Assembly (NCBI RefSeq): GCF_900141705.1
Contig: NZ_FQYM01000011.1
Span: forward strand, 28,096 to 92,095
Length of the DNA stretch: 64,000 nucleotides
Direction: 5' to 3'
Source of the DNA: Fibrobacter sp. UWP2
Lineage (GTDB): Bacteria > Fibrobacterota > Fibrobacteria > Fibrobacterales > Fibrobacteraceae
Part shown: positions 19,882 through 28,184 of the stretch, one piece after another
Layout: every line of letters starts with the position of its first letter
Position numbering within the stretch: the first letter of the stretch is position 1
The notes under the pieces: generated by a model
Databases searched by the model: none
The model's input: only the letters and a program-made list of their open reading frames with translations
Told to the model about the DNA's origin: nothing
Program-made: the position numbers and the translations under genes

Positions 19882-20415
19882 ATGTTTGGCTCATTTAAGT
19901 TGAAATTGGCCGCTTTTCTGGGCACCCTTTGGATTAGAAGCCTCCGGGTGCGAACAACCGCCCCCAAGGACTACAGGTCGGGCGTTATCGGGGTCTGGCA
20001 TCAGGATCTGCTGGCCTGCGCCGCCGCCTTTAAGGACAAAAACGTGCACGCCTTTGTTTCGGAGTCAAACGACGGCGAACTTTTTGCCCGCGTTACGGAG
20101 CGCTTGGGGTACCGTGTGACCCGCGGTTCCGATACGCACGGGGCGCTGAATGTGCGGTATTTGCTTAAAACATTGAGGGAGAACGGCTTTGTGGGAATGG
20201 CGCTCGACGGCCCCCGCGGTCCGGCACACGAAGTCAAGCCGGGATCGCTCTGGCTTGCCGAATCCGCCGGTTGTCCCCTGTGGCTTGTGCACGTGCGGTA
20301 CGGCAGGCATTTTAGGCTTGGGGGATGGGATAATTTTATTGTTCCGCTGCCTCTGACAACAATTGAAGTTGAAATTAAGTATTATTTAGGAGCCAACGAA
20401 CAAACCACAAGATAG
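19882..20415 (+). CDS. LPLAT-superfamily (DUF374) acyltransferase-like protein
   Basis: This 177-residue protein shows the DUF374 pattern of the lysophospholipid acyltransferase superfamily: an N-terminal hydrophobic helix, 'GVWHQDLL' (HX4D-like region), 'VSESNDGELFARV', 'RGSDTHGAL' and 'ALDGPRGPAHEVKPG'. Such proteins are membrane-associated and take part in lipid A or phospholipid acylation in Gram-negative bacteria; the acyl donor is unknown here. The protein is a little shorter than many homologues. It is preceded by GGGG close to the ATG and is followed 12 bases later by the exonuclease gene, probably in one operon. Confidence 0.82.
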   Translation: MFGSFKLKLAAFLGTLWIRSLRVRTTAPKDYRSGVIGVWHQDLLACAAAFKDKNVHAFVSESNDGELFARVTERLGYRVTRGSDTHGALNVRYLLKTLRENGFVGMALDGPRGPAHEVKPGSLWLAESAGCPLWLVHVRYGRHFRLGGWDNFIVPLPLTTIEVEIKYYLGANEQTTR

Positions 20416-20427
20416 GGAAATACAGCC

Positions 20428-21078
20428 GTGATAGCATTACCTCCAAAATTTGTCGCATTCGACTTGGAAACGACTGGTCTTATTAATCAAAAGGACGAGA
20501 TCATTGAAATAGGTGCGGTGAAGTTCACCGTAGTTACAGACGAAAAGGGACGCGTGGTGCCCAAGAACCTGGGCGAGTTCAACACCCTGGTGAAGCCGAA
20601 CATGCTGATTCCGGCCGAGGCCAGCAATGTGAACCACATTACCAACGACATGGTCGAGAACGCGCCTCCCATTGCCGATTGCCTAAGGAAATTCACGGCG
20701 TTCTGCGGCCAGGGGACCATCCTGCTTGCCCACAACGCGAATTTCGACGCGAGCTTTTTGAGGGTGGCCTACGCCAAGAACCCGCAGCTCGTGCCCGGGA
20801 ACCCGGTGGTCGACAGCCTCGCCATCAGCAAGGCGATTTTGCCTGAGCTTCCCAACCACAAGCTCGGTTACATGGCGGAACAGTTCATGAGGCGCCGCGA
20901 GTTCGCCATGAAGATCGATCCCGAAAAAATGCACCGCGCCGTCTACGACTGCGAAATGCTCATGGAAGTGTTCGTGGCGCTCCTCCGCCGTAGGCTCAAG
21001 GAGAAGGACTGGGAGATGGGGAACATCATGGCCGCCATGGCGAAGTACAAGGGTGTCCCGCAGTTCATCAACAAGTAG
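20428..21078 (+). CDS. DnaQ/PolC-type 3'-5' exonuclease (DEDDh)
   Basis: This 216-residue protein has the DEDDh exonuclease motifs: Exo I 'AFDLETTGL', Exo II 'LLAHNANFDASFL' and Exo III with 'HRAVYDCEM' (the conserved His and Asp). These coordinate two metals to remove nucleotides from 3' ends. It could be the proofreading epsilon subunit of DNA polymerase III or a stand-alone repair exonuclease; the short length without a C-terminal clamp motif leaves this open. The start is GTG at 20428. A terminator follows. Confidence 0.88.
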   Translation: MIALPPKFVAFDLETTGLINQKDEIIEIGAVKFTVVTDEKGRVVPKNLGEFNTLVKPNMLIPAEASNVNHITNDMVENAPPIADCLRKFTAFCGQGTILLAHNANFDASFLRVAYAKNPQLVPGNPVVDSLAISKAILPELPNHKLGYMAEQFMRRREFAMKIDPEKMHRAVYDCEMLMEVFVALLRRRLKEKDWEMGNIMAAMAKYKGVPQFINK

Positions 21079-21107
21079 CGAACGTCCCCGACCTGCACAT
21101 TTAAAAA

Positions 21108-21140
21108 CAACCCGTAGCTTTTGGCTGCGGGCTTTTTTTT
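21108..21140 (+). terminator. rho-independent terminator after exonuclease gene
   Basis: The stem CCCGTAGC / GCTGCGGG (one G-U pair) with a short loop is followed by a run of eight T, 30 bases past the stop. Confidence 0.88.
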
Positions 21141-21232
21141 TGATTGAGCCCCCAAAAAGGGGATTCTCATAAAACACAAAATACCGCCGGGGCGGAAGCC
21201 TAGCGGTTTTGCGTTAATTCCTTAGAGGAGAA

Positions 21233-21454
21233 TTAGATGCCGAGTTCCTGAGCGACGGCTTGGATGCCGAGCTTGTTGATGGTGCGCAGACCAGCAGCAC
21301 TAACGCGGAGGGTGACCCAGCGATCTTCTTCGGGGATGTAGAAACGCTTCTTCTGGAGGTTCGGAAGCTGCTTCATCAACTTCTTACGGTTAGAGTGGGA
21401 AACCATGTTGCCCACGAGGCCGGCCTTGCCGGTAACTTCACAAATGCGGCTCAT
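21233..21454 (-). CDS. rpmB: 50S ribosomal protein L28
   Basis: This 73-residue protein begins 'MSRICEVTGKAGLVGNMVSH', contains 'NRKKLMKQLPNLQKKRF', and ends in the 'LRVSAAGLRTINKLG' region, all characteristic of L28. The CxxC zinc motif of some L28 proteins is reduced to a single Cys. It has its own promoter and is not followed by rpmG, which neighbours it in many bacteria. Confidence 0.97.
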   Translation of the reverse strand: MSRICEVTGKAGLVGNMVSHSNRKKLMKQLPNLQKKRFYIPEEDRWVTLRVSAAGLRTINKLGIQAVAQELGI

Positions 21455-21484
21455 AATAAACTCCGTTGTTTTTTACGGACACCA

Positions 21485-21513
21485 ATTTTAACTAAAAAAT
21501 GCCCGCTTGTCAA
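21485..21513 (-). promoter_or_regulatory. promoter of rpmB
   Basis: On the minus strand CTTGACA (-35 TTGACA) is followed after 17 bases by TAAAAT, about 30 bases before the rpmB ATG. This is a near-consensus sigma-70 promoter between ispH and rpmB. Confidence 0.75.
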
Positions 21514-21522
21514 GGCTAAAGT

Positions 21523-22455
21523 TTAGTCTTGTAGGGATCCTGGCAGCTTAAATTTCGTGTTTTCGACCAATTTTACAAGATTTTCGACTTCTAGCCCTTT
21601 ATTTTTTTCCTTCAGGAACTCTACGACGCCCTGGACCAGGACCTCGGGTGCGCTAGCCCCGCTCGAGAGTCCGACGGTATTGACTCCCTCGAACCAGGTC
21701 GGGTCCAGGTCGTGCACGTCGGCGATGAGGTGGCTCGGGATGCCCTGCTCGAGCCCGAGTTCCATGAGTCGGGAGGAGTTGGAGGAGTTCTTGGCGCCCA
21801 CGACCAAAAGCATCTCCACGTGTTGGCAGAGCTCCAGGACGGCGGCCTGGCGGTTGCCCGTCGCGTAGCAGAGGTCCCCGGCGTCGGGACCGATGATGTT
21901 TGGGAAGCGTTTTTTGAGGGCTTCGATGATTTTGCGGGTTTCGGCCACCGATAGGGTGGTCTGCGTAATGTAGGCGAGTTCCTTGCTCTCGGGGACTTGG
22001 ACGGTGTCGACGTCGGCTTCGTTCCCGATGAGGGAGATGGCGCCTTCGGGCAGCTGGCCCAGGGTGCCGACGACCTCGGCGTGACCGGCATGGCCAATCA
22101 GGATGATGTGGCGACCGGCGTCGTAGTGGCGTTTGGCACTAAAGTGAACCTTGAGCACCAGCGGGCAACTGGCGTCGAGCACCCGCAGGTGGCGAGCCTC
22201 GGCGTCAGAGTAGATTTGCTCGGCAACACCATGGGCCGAGAATATGACGACGGACCCTTCGGGGATTTCGCTTACTTCGTCTACAAAGATGACGCCCTTC
22301 GCCTTGAGGGTCTCGACCACGAACTTGTTGTGCACAATCTCGTGGCGCACGTAAATGGGGGTCCCGAATTTTTCGATGGCCTTCTCCACCACGTGGATGG
22401 CGCGGTCCACACCGGCGCAGAATCCGCGGGGGGTGGCAAGAACGAGTTTCTTCAT
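21523..22455 (-). CDS. ispH: 4-hydroxy-3-methylbut-2-enyl diphosphate reductase
   Basis: IspH is the last enzyme of the MEP isoprenoid pathway and yields IPP and DMAPP using an iron-sulfur cluster. The three cluster cysteines are visible in 'TPRGFCAGVDRA', 'DASCPLVLKVH' and 'GDLCYATGNRQ'. Catalytic and substrate segments 'HEIVHN', 'FSAHGVA', 'GHAGHAEVVGT' and 'GLSSGASAPE' are also present. At 310 residues it has a normal length. It is the last gene of the envelope operon, 15 bases after waaA, and supplies precursors that the polyprenyl synthase near 10.4 kb would use. Confidence 0.97.
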   Translation of the reverse strand: MKKLVLATPRGFCAGVDRAIHVVEKAIEKFGTPIYVRHEIVHNKFVVETLKAKGVIFVDEVSEIPEGSVVIFSAHGVAEQIYSDAEARHLRVLDASCPLVLKVHFSAKRHYDAGRHIILIGHAGHAEVVGTLGQLPEGAISLIGNEADVDTVQVPESKELAYITQTTLSVAETRKIIEALKKRFPNIIGPDAGDLCYATGNRQAAVLELCQHVEMLLVVGAKNSSNSSRLMELGLEQGIPSHLIADVHDLDPTWFEGVNTVGLSSGASAPEVLVQGVVEFLKEKNKGLEVENLVKLVENTKFKLPGSLQD

Positions 22456-22470
22456 GGCTGTTTTTGAACC

Positions 22471-23649
22471 TTACTTGTATAAATCGCCGAGGAACTCGAC
22501 GAGCTGTTCGTACGAGTCCTGGATCTTGGTACGTTCGTTGGTGAGGTAGGTACTTACCACGCGGGCGTCGGGGATGTTCCTCTTGGCAAAGCCTGCGGTG
22601 GACTGCAACTGGGCGATGACGCCTGCGTTGACAAGGCTGGCCACGGCTTCTTTTTGACCGGTGGCGAAGGGGCCGACGCAGGTGGCGACACCGGCCTGCA
22701 AAGGTTCCCAAAAGTCGTGGACGCCGATGCCACGGCTAAATGACCCGCCGACGACTGCCGTTTTGGCGGTGGCGAGCACTTCCTTGGTCTGTCCGTACTT
22801 GCTCACGAGGGAAACCGCCCCCTTTTGCACGAGCGGCCATTCCACCACGGTGAGTTCCTGGTCGCTGAGCGCCTTGCGGAAGGCGTTGACCTCGGTGAGG
22901 CGTCTTGGGATGAGGACCACGGATTCCTGGCGCTTGATTGAGGAGACGACCATGCGGCAGAGGCTTGCCCATTCGGTCATGTGCATCGAAACGAAAACCG
23001 TGTCGACGGTCGGGTTCTCGGGCGCCTTGACGTCCTCGCCCTTGCGGACCCACGGAAGCAGCTTCCAGTCGCCGCCGATCATCATTTTGCCGATGTTCGA
23101 TTTGGCGGCGACGTTCAAGAAGCGGGAGAGGTCTCCTCCTGTTTGCATACTGGCAAAGCCGACTCCCGAGAAGTCTATGCCCGGGAGGGAGGCGCGGTAG
23201 CGCCCGGAGACAATGGCGATGGAGGGCTTGGCCGAAATCCTGCGCATCGAGGAAAGGTAGCCAGGCCACAGTTCGTTTTCGCCGAGGATGAGACCCAGGG
23301 GCTTCACCTGCGAGATGAATTTTTTGAGGGCTATCGGGGAATCGGCCGGGGCGATTGCCGCTTCAATACCGGCATCCGATTCCTTGAGGAACTTGAGCAC
23401 TTCCACCTTTTGGGTGGTGATGAGAATCTTGGGGCAGTTCTCCAAGTCCTCTTGCAGGAACTTGGAGAGGTTCAGGAGCATCTTGCATTCGCCGAGGCTT
23501 GCTCCGTGCAGCCAGAGGAACGGTCCCTCGGGCCACGGACCGTCAAAACGGTCGTTGATGTGGAAGCGGTTGTCTACGGCTGGAACCTTGGCGGCGACCT
23601 TGGCGGCGGTGCCAATGGCGAGTCGGGCGATGTCAAAAACGTTAAGCAT
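22471..23649 (-). CDS. waaA: Kdo transferase (3-deoxy-D-manno-octulosonate transferase)
   Basis: WaaA adds Kdo to lipid A at the inner membrane. This protein of about 392 residues has the GT30-type pattern: 'LWLHGASLGECKMLLNL', 'LITTQKVEVLKFL', 'LILGENELWPGYL', and the C-terminal half with 'TAVVGGSFSRGIGVHDFWEPLQ' type donor-binding loop and 'GPFATGQKE'. The start at 23649 has AAGGAA 7 bases upstream; a TTG at 23667 would add six residues. The gene implies a Kdo-containing lipopolysaccharide. It lies between the ICMT-like gene and ispH. Confidence 0.88.
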   Translation of the reverse strand: MLNVFDIARLAIGTAAKVAAKVPAVDNRFHINDRFDGPWPEGPFLWLHGASLGECKMLLNLSKFLQEDLENCPKILITTQKVEVLKFLKESDAGIEAAIAPADSPIALKKFISQVKPLGLILGENELWPGYLSSMRRISAKPSIAIVSGRYRASLPGIDFSGVGFASMQTGGDLSRFLNVAAKSNIGKMMIGGDWKLLPWVRKGEDVKAPENPTVDTVFVSMHMTEWASLCRMVVSSIKRQESVVLIPRRLTEVNAFRKALSDQELTVVEWPLVQKGAVSLVSKYGQTKEVLATAKTAVVGGSFSRGIGVHDFWEPLQAGVATCVGPFATGQKEAVASLVNAGVIAQLQSTAGFAKRNIPDARVVSTYLTNERTKIQDSYEQLVEFLGDLYK

Positions 23650-23663
23650 GGCGATTCCTTCGG

Positions 23664-24221
23664 TCAATAAAATTTCACTAGTACCAATATCAAATTATAA
23701 AATATGAGCCACATCCAAGTAGAGGCGTCGGCGCAAAAGGCTTTTAAAAAGGAACGCTCCGGTTTTTGGACCGATTTGGGCTTGTTTCCCTTGGCCCAGC
23801 TTCTCCATTGGTCCCCAAACTTGTCTTCCAAAAATCGGTCTTCAATACGGGCGAGCGTAATTTCGAAAGCGACCACGGCGCAGGCGTATGCCATGGTGCA
23901 TGGGGTCAAGCCCGCATGGAACAAGATGAAACCTAGGGCGACAATTGTGTTGGAAAGGTATAGAGGGTGCCTGGTGTAGGCGTACGGGCCACTGGTGACA
24001 AGGGTTTGCGCCTCGTGCCTGGAGCCCCGTGTGTGGTTCCCTATATATTGTCGGGTTCGAATCCGCAGTAGGGCTCCTGCCGACACAAAAAGGAGTGCCG
24101 CAATGCAAGCAGGCAGAGAGGGCGGGGTGGGCGGCAAGAGCAGGAGTGTTAGGGCCAACAGGCCAAGGATGTAGCCGCGAAAACGGTAGAGCGCCTTCGA
24201 AATGCCGTCGACCTTAGACAC
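23664..24221 (-). CDS. ICMT/PEMT-family membrane methyltransferase
   Basis: This 185-residue membrane protein has about four hydrophobic segments and the family signature 'LVTSGPYAYTRHPLYLSN' near residue 75, followed by 'IEDRFLEDKFGDQWRSW', which together form the SAM-binding part of isoprenylcysteine or phospholipid methyltransferase-like proteins. The substrate is unknown; lipid methylation is plausible given the neighbours. The start is GTG at 24221 inside the end of the ABC exporter gene, an 8-base overlap, so translation is coupled. It belongs to the envelope operon with waaA and ispH. Confidence 0.82.
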   Translation of the reverse strand: MSKVDGISKALYRFRGYILGLLALTLLLLPPTPPSLPACIAALLFVSAGALLRIRTRQYIGNHTRGSRHEAQTLVTSGPYAYTRHPLYLSNTIVALGFILFHAGLTPCTMAYACAVVAFEITLARIEDRFLEDKFGDQWRSWAKGNKPKSVQKPERSFLKAFCADASTWMWLIFYNLILVLVKFY

Positions 24222-25776
24222 GTTCCATCTCCATCACGTTGAACCTTTCGATGAGGGAATCGCTCATCACGTCATGGCTTGCGATCATAACCCACTTGTC
24301 GAGAGCCTGGGCGCAGTCGAGGAAGGTGTTCAATAGCGGTTCGCGTTCGGCGAGGGCGACCGCGGCGAACGGCTCGTCCAGCAAAAGGACTGAAGACTTG
24401 CTGGCTAGCGCCCAGGTGAGGGCGACTTTGGCTCGCTCGCCTCCCGAGAGCCCTTCCTTGCCGAGCAGGCGTTGCGCCTTTGCAGTTTCAATGAATTTTT
24501 CGACTTGCTCGTTGCGGTTGCGCTCCAACTGGGCGAGGAGCAGCTCGCGTGGGGGCAGTTCCAGGTCCTGCGCCACAAAGAATATGCCTGCCTTGCGGGA
24601 CTTGGCGAGGAGCTCCATGGATCCGGATTCCCATTCCTCGAGCCCGGCGATAAGGCGGAGAAGTGTCGATTTCCCGGTGCCGTTGCGCCCCCGCAAAAGA
24701 ACGGGCTTGCCTTCGTTGAAACAAATGCTGAGGTCGGAGTAAACCTTGGTCTCGGCGCCGGAGTAACCGAAGGTCCCAGCCTTGATTTTGAGGTCCGAGC
24801 CCCCCGCGGCGAGGGCGGTGGTCGCCTGTGCGGCTTCCTTTTTGGGGAGTTCCCCGAACTTGAGCAGAATGCGGAACGCGCTCATGGCGGATCGGAGCTG
24901 CGGCATGACCCGTGTTCCCTCTTTGATGGGCTTGTAGCTCAAAAGGACCGCCGAGCAGAACAGGACCAGCCCTTCGTTGTCCATGAGGCCCTTGGAAATC
25001 AAGATGGCGCAGAAGGCGAGGACCAGGATCATCGCGAGAACGGAAATCGTCTCGGTCGCAAGCGAGAGGGCGTTCTTTTTGATGCTCGATTTACGGGCCC
25101 GGTTGGTGAGCTCCCCCAGGTTTCTTTGCAACTGTTCAGTAACCATGTTCCTCTCGAAGTTGCAACTCCACTTGCGGTAGAGCCTGCGCGCCAAATTCAG
25201 GTCTGTGCGGAACTTGGAACGCGTGTACAGGAGAGACTCCTCTTCGGGACCTAGGGCATGGAGCCTGCGTTGCATGAAGGCGACCAACGGGACGACGATG
25301 ACGAACAGGAACAAGGTGAGCGGCCACGAAATGTATAGCAGCACCGGGAAGAATATGGCGAGCTGGAGGGTCGCCTGCAAGGCGAAGAAGAATACGCTCC
25401 CGTTGTTCTGCAACACCTGAGTCGATTCGTAGGCGGTCTCAACCAGGGCGTCTCCCTCGCTGTTGTGGAACAGGCGAGGAGAGAGATTGCGGAGCGTGCG
25501 CATAAACCAGATTGTAATCTGGGCGCTCGTATTGTACAAGAATGATTCGGAAGACTTCGTTTTCCAAAACAGGCAGAGGAATCTCAACAGGGTGAGGAGG
25601 ACCATGAAAAGGATCCATTCCCATAGTTCAAACGGGCAATCGCCCGAGAGCAACTGCATGAAGGCACGAATTCCCCACAGCACGGCGGCATCGGCGAGGC
25701 TTGCCACAAGAGCCAAGGGCAAATAGCGCAAAATCCCGTGCAAAAGGGATTTTTTCAACCATTTTTTGAGATTCAC
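24214..25776 (-). CDS. ABC exporter, fused membrane and ATPase domains
   Basis: This 520-residue half-transporter has six predicted membrane segments in residues about 10-290. Its ATPase domain has the Walker A 'GRNGTGKSTLLRL', signature 'LSGGERAKVALTWALA' and Walker B 'SVLLLDEPFAAV'; the H-loop is in 'IASHDVMSD'. The domain order is that of lipid or peptide exporters such as MsbA, but the protein is shorter than MsbA (about 580) and divergent in the membrane part. The start is GTG at 25776 with only a weak ribosome site; no closer ATG exists. Being first in an operon with waaA suggests envelope lipid export, an inference. Confidence 0.88.
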   Translation of the reverse strand: MNLKKWLKKSLLHGILRYLPLALVASLADAAVLWGIRAFMQLLSGDCPFELWEWILFMVLLTLLRFLCLFWKTKSSESFLYNTSAQITIWFMRTLRNLSPRLFHNSEGDALVETAYESTQVLQNNGSVFFFALQATLQLAIFFPVLLYISWPLTLFLFVIVVPLVAFMQRRLHALGPEEESLLYTRSKFRTDLNLARRLYRKWSCNFERNMVTEQLQRNLGELTNRARKSSIKKNALSLATETISVLAMILVLAFCAILISKGLMDNEGLVLFCSAVLLSYKPIKEGTRVMPQLRSAMSAFRILLKFGELPKKEAAQATTALAAGGSDLKIKAGTFGYSGAETKVYSDLSICFNEGKPVLLRGRNGTGKSTLLRLIAGLEEWESGSMELLAKSRKAGIFFVAQDLELPPRELLLAQLERNRNEQVEKFIETAKAQRLLGKEGLSGGERAKVALTWALASKSSVLLLDEPFAAVALAEREPLLNTFLDCAQALDKWVMIASHDVMSDSLIERFNVMEMERV

Positions 25777-25808
25777 AGGGAAAATTTAAAAAAAAACGTC
25801 GGGCCCCC

Positions 25809-25836
25809 TTTACAAAATTGCCCTATTAACTATATT
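25809..25836 (+). promoter_or_regulatory. promoter of tRNA-Glu
   Basis: TTTACA is followed after 16 bases by TATATT, and the mature tRNA starts 16 bases after the -10 box. Confidence 0.7.
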
Positions 25837-25852
25837 TGGCCCTACATAAGAC

Positions 25853-25925
25853 GCCCCTATCGTCTAGTGGCCTAGGACTCGGGATTTTCATTCCCGCAAC
25901 AGCGGTTCAAACCCGCTTGGGGGTA
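25853..25925 (+). tRNA. tRNA-Glu (UUC)
   Basis: A cloverleaf with acceptor stem GCCCCTA / TGGGGGT, D arm, anticodon stem CGGGA / TCCCG and loop TTTTCAT gives anticodon TTC. The T arm is AGCGG-TTCAAAC-CCGCT. The first pair is G-U and the discriminator is A. CCA is not encoded. Confidence 0.95.
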
Positions 25926-26150
25926 TAAAAGAACCATTCGAAAGAATGGTTCTTTTATTTTGTGGATGGCCTTGGCGCGAAGCGGCGAGGCCAAACCCCC
26001 AAAGTATAAAAAATCAACCATTCGGTTGAACCTCTTTTTTTAGGTTGGCCTTGGCGCGAAGCGGCGAGGCCCAACCCAAACAGGTACAAAAAGCTCTCGC
26101 TGAAAAGCGAGTTTTTTTTGTATACCCCCAAGGTTGGCCTCGTCCATGTC
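25922..26150 (+). repeat. three-unit array: variable hairpin plus constant palindrome
   Basis: After tRNA-Glu, three similar units follow in tandem. Each begins GTATAAAA or GGTACAAAA, then has a hairpin of different sequence ending in a T run, then a constant GC-rich imperfect palindrome. The palindrome is identical over 25 bases at 25968-25992 and 26047-26071 (GGCCTTGGCGC, GAAGC, GGCGAGGCC); the third unit keeps only a TTGGCCTCG stub near 26134. Hairpin stems differ (GAACCATTC, TCAACC, CTCGCT), so structure rather than sequence is kept. It fills most of the 471-base gap between the ABC exporter gene and the carboxyltransferase gene, and no reading frame was seen in it. Confidence 0.75.
25927..25957 (+). 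terminator. terminator of tRNA-Glu
   Basis: A perfect stem (AAAAGAACCATTC / GAATGGTTCTTTT) with a GAAA tetraloop begins 2 bases after the tRNA. It is also the variable part of unit 1 of the downstream array. Confidence 0.9.
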
Positions 26151-26176
26151 TCACGTTCTCTTATTTTAATTTGTAC

Positions 26177-26209
26177 AAAAAGGCCCCGGACGGATGTCCG
26201 AGGCTTTTT
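26177..26209 (-). terminator. terminator after carboxyltransferase gene
   Basis: The stem CGGAC / GTCCG extended by GGCC / AGGC with a GGAT loop is followed on the minus strand by a T run, 40 bases past the stop. Confidence 0.85.
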
Positions 26210-26248
26210 AAGTTCGCTATTGCCGACACCCTTGCGGGCGCGGTAAAC

Positions 26249-27826
26249 TTACTTGCTGAGCGTGCTGACCTGCACGTCCCAGCTCTGGTTGCCAAGGGCA
26301 ATGCGGTAGGTGCTTGCGGCGCCGGCCTTCATGTTCTTGGTGTCCACGGCCGGAGCGGCGTTCGGGTCCTTCTTCGGCACGCCAATGTGGCGGTTGCCCT
26401 TGAGGAATTCGATACCCTTGTTGCCGGCCTTCGTCTGGAGGCAGCCCGTGATGAAGATGGTCTCGTCGGTAACCGGCAGGCCATTTTCTTCGAGGAGCTT
26501 CTTCGCAGCCGGGATGCCCGGTTCGAGGATTTCTTCGGCGCACTGGATGCCCGGATAGGCTTCCTTGAACGGCTTCATGTTGAACTGGTCGGCGGCAATC
26601 TTCACGAGCTCCGGATCCGGTTCGCACGGGGTCTTGCCCTGGTAACCGAGGAGCATCTTGCCGTAGCCTTCCGTCATCTTGAACCACGTACCGCGGCCTG
26701 CGGCCTGGTTCAGGGTGTTCATGTAGGCCTGCTGGAAGTAGAACTGGGAAACCGGCGTCACAGAAGAGGCAAAGCCACCGCGGCGCACGCATTCACTCAT
26801 GTTCTCGATAACCTTCGGGAACAGGTGGAAGGTCTTGGTTTCGCGCATCATGAGGGTGTTGGCGGTAAGAGCGCCACCCGGCATGGGGCTGAAGATCACG
26901 TCGGTCGTAATCTGACGGGCTTCAGGCGGGAAGTTATAGTCCTTGAGGCATTCAACGGCGACGTTGTTCGCTTCCATGAGTTCCGGAATGTGATCGTCGA
27001 CGATGCTGTCTTCACCGAGGGCGAGTTTGTATTCCGTACCCTTGAGGGCGTGGAACATGGAGAACAGGTCGGGCTGAGCTGTACCGCCGGAGAGCGGCTT
27101 GCGGCCGAGGTCAACACCATCGGCGCCACCTTCGATAGCGGCCTTGTACTGGGCCACACCGGTACCGCAGGTGTCATGGCTGTGGATGCGGAGTTCCACC
27201 TTGTCGCCGAGGAGCTTACGAGCGCGCTTGAAGGTCTCGTACACCTTGGTCGGGTTCGTCGTACCGGAAGCGTCCTTGAAGCACACGGAAGCGAACGGAA
27301 CACCGGCGTCCAAAATGTTGCGGAGGATGCGTTCGTAGAATTCCGGGTTGTGGGCGGCGTTGAGGTCGCATCCCGGAGGCAGTTCCATCATGGTCACGAC
27401 GACTTCGTGTTCCAGACCGGCGTCGGTGATGCACTTGCCGGAGTAGATCAGGTTGTTCACGTCGTTGAGGGCGTCAAAGTTACGGATGCGGGTCATGCCG
27501 TGCTTCTTGAACATGTCGGCATGGAGCTTGATCATGTCGCGCGGCTGCGGGGCGAGGGCCACCACGTTGATACCGCGGGCGAGGGTCTGCAGGCGGACGT
27601 TCGGGCCCACGACGCGACGGAATTCGTCCATCATGTCGAAGGCGTCTTCGCCGCAGTTCTGGTAAAGGGCCTGGAAACGGGCGCCACCACCAGCTTCAAA
27701 GTGGGTGATGCCGGCCTTGCAGGCAGCTTCGACGGCGGGCATGAAGTCCTTCGCGAAGACACGGGCACCGAAAATAGACTGGAAACCATCGCGGAACGAG
27801 GTATCCTGGAACTTGATCTTTTTCAT
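26249..27826 (-). CDS. oxaloacetate decarboxylase alpha / pyruvate carboxylase B-like carboxyltransferase
   Basis: This 525-residue protein has the HMGL-like TIM barrel of biotin-dependent carboxyltransferases ('DTSFRDGFQS' near residue 8, 'FKDASGTT' with the lysine that becomes carboxylated, 'HSHDTCGTGVAQY' with metal-binding His) and the following PYC_OADA helical domain. It moves CO2 between biotin and pyruvate/oxaloacetate. The C-terminal biotinyl domain with its MKM motif is absent, so biotin must be on a separate protein not found here. In succinate-producing anaerobes such an enzyme would work near the oxaloacetate node, possibly with a membrane Na+ pump. A good AAGGAA ribosome site precedes the ATG. 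Confidence 0.9.
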   Translation of the reverse strand: MKKIKFQDTSFRDGFQSIFGARVFAKDFMPAVEAACKAGITHFEAGGGARFQALYQNCGEDAFDMMDEFRRVVGPNVRLQTLARGINVVALAPQPRDMIKLHADMFKKHGMTRIRNFDALNDVNNLIYSGKCITDAGLEHEVVVTMMELPPGCDLNAAHNPEFYERILRNILDAGVPFASVCFKDASGTTNPTKVYETFKRARKLLGDKVELRIHSHDTCGTGVAQYKAAIEGGADGVDLGRKPLSGGTAQPDLFSMFHALKGTEYKLALGEDSIVDDHIPELMEANNVAVECLKDYNFPPEARQITTDVIFSPMPGGALTANTLMMRETKTFHLFPKVIENMSECVRRGGFASSVTPVSQFYFQQAYMNTLNQAAGRGTWFKMTEGYGKMLLGYQGKTPCEPDPELVKIAADQFNMKPFKEAYPGIQCAEEILEPGIPAAKKLLEENGLPVTDETIFITGCLQTKAGNKGIEFLKGNRHIGVPKKDPNAAPAVDTKNMKAGAASTYRIALGNQSWDVQVSTLSK

Positions 27827-27898
27827 AGTGTTTCCTTGTGGGATAAATCCCTTGTTTTACTGTACAATAAAATACGGGCGTAAATATAGGATTTTAGG

Positions 27899-27921
27899 TG
27901 GAAGACGGAAGACGGAAGGTG
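27899..27921 (+). repeat. short GGAAGAC tandem repeat
   Basis: The sequence (GGAAGAC)2 followed by GGAAGGTGG is a purine-only direct repeat in the gap upstream of the carboxyltransferase gene. No function is evident. Confidence 0.6.
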
Positions 27922-27945
27922 GCAGTTGGAGGGCTATGAAAGATG

Positions 27946-27968
27946 CAAAAAGACGTTTTTCAACGTCA
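27946..27968 (-). terminator. terminator after small membrane protein gene
   Basis: On the minus strand GACGTT-GAAA-AACGTC is followed by TTTTT, 18 bases past the stop of the 63-residue protein gene. Confidence 0.85.
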
Positions 27969-27985
27969 AACTGCCTTTTTGCTCA

Positions 27986-28177
27986 TCAAATGAATTCCAT
28001 GTCAATAAGCCAGCGCCACATGCAGAACGCCGAGACCGCTAAAAGGAAAACGCACACGATGACGTACTGGACGGGGTGCTCCTTGAAACTATAGTCGGCG
28101 TTGCTGTACGAAAAATTGCCGCGAATGACGGCGCTCACGAACCACGAAAAAAAGAGGATAAAGAACAGCAGCGCCAC
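27986..28177 (-). CDS. small two-helix membrane protein, unknown
   Basis: This 63-residue protein has two hydrophobic helices (about 2-18 and 37-56) and a polar middle. The start is GTG at 28177, preceded by AGGGG, which overlaps the stop codon of the CnoX-like gene, so the two are probably coupled. A clean terminator follows, supporting expression. I do not recognise the family. Confidence 0.65.
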   Translation of the reverse strand: MALLFFILFFSWFVSAVIRGNFSYSNADYSFKEHPVQYVIVCVFLLAVSAFCMWRWLIDMEFI

Positions 28178-28184
28178 AAAGCCC

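Noticed and set aside
24044..24070. TCGGGTTCGAATCCGC, like a tRNA T arm
   Set aside because: It lies inside the ICMT-like coding sequence and no acceptor or anticodon stem can be built around it.
25922..26150. CRISPR array
   Set aside because: The repeats are few, differ in sequence and contain terminators; there are no cas genes in the window.
26045..27883. 612-codon plus-strand open frame
   Set aside because: It is antisense to the carboxyltransferase gene and runs through the hairpin array; its composition is that of a reverse-strand shadow.
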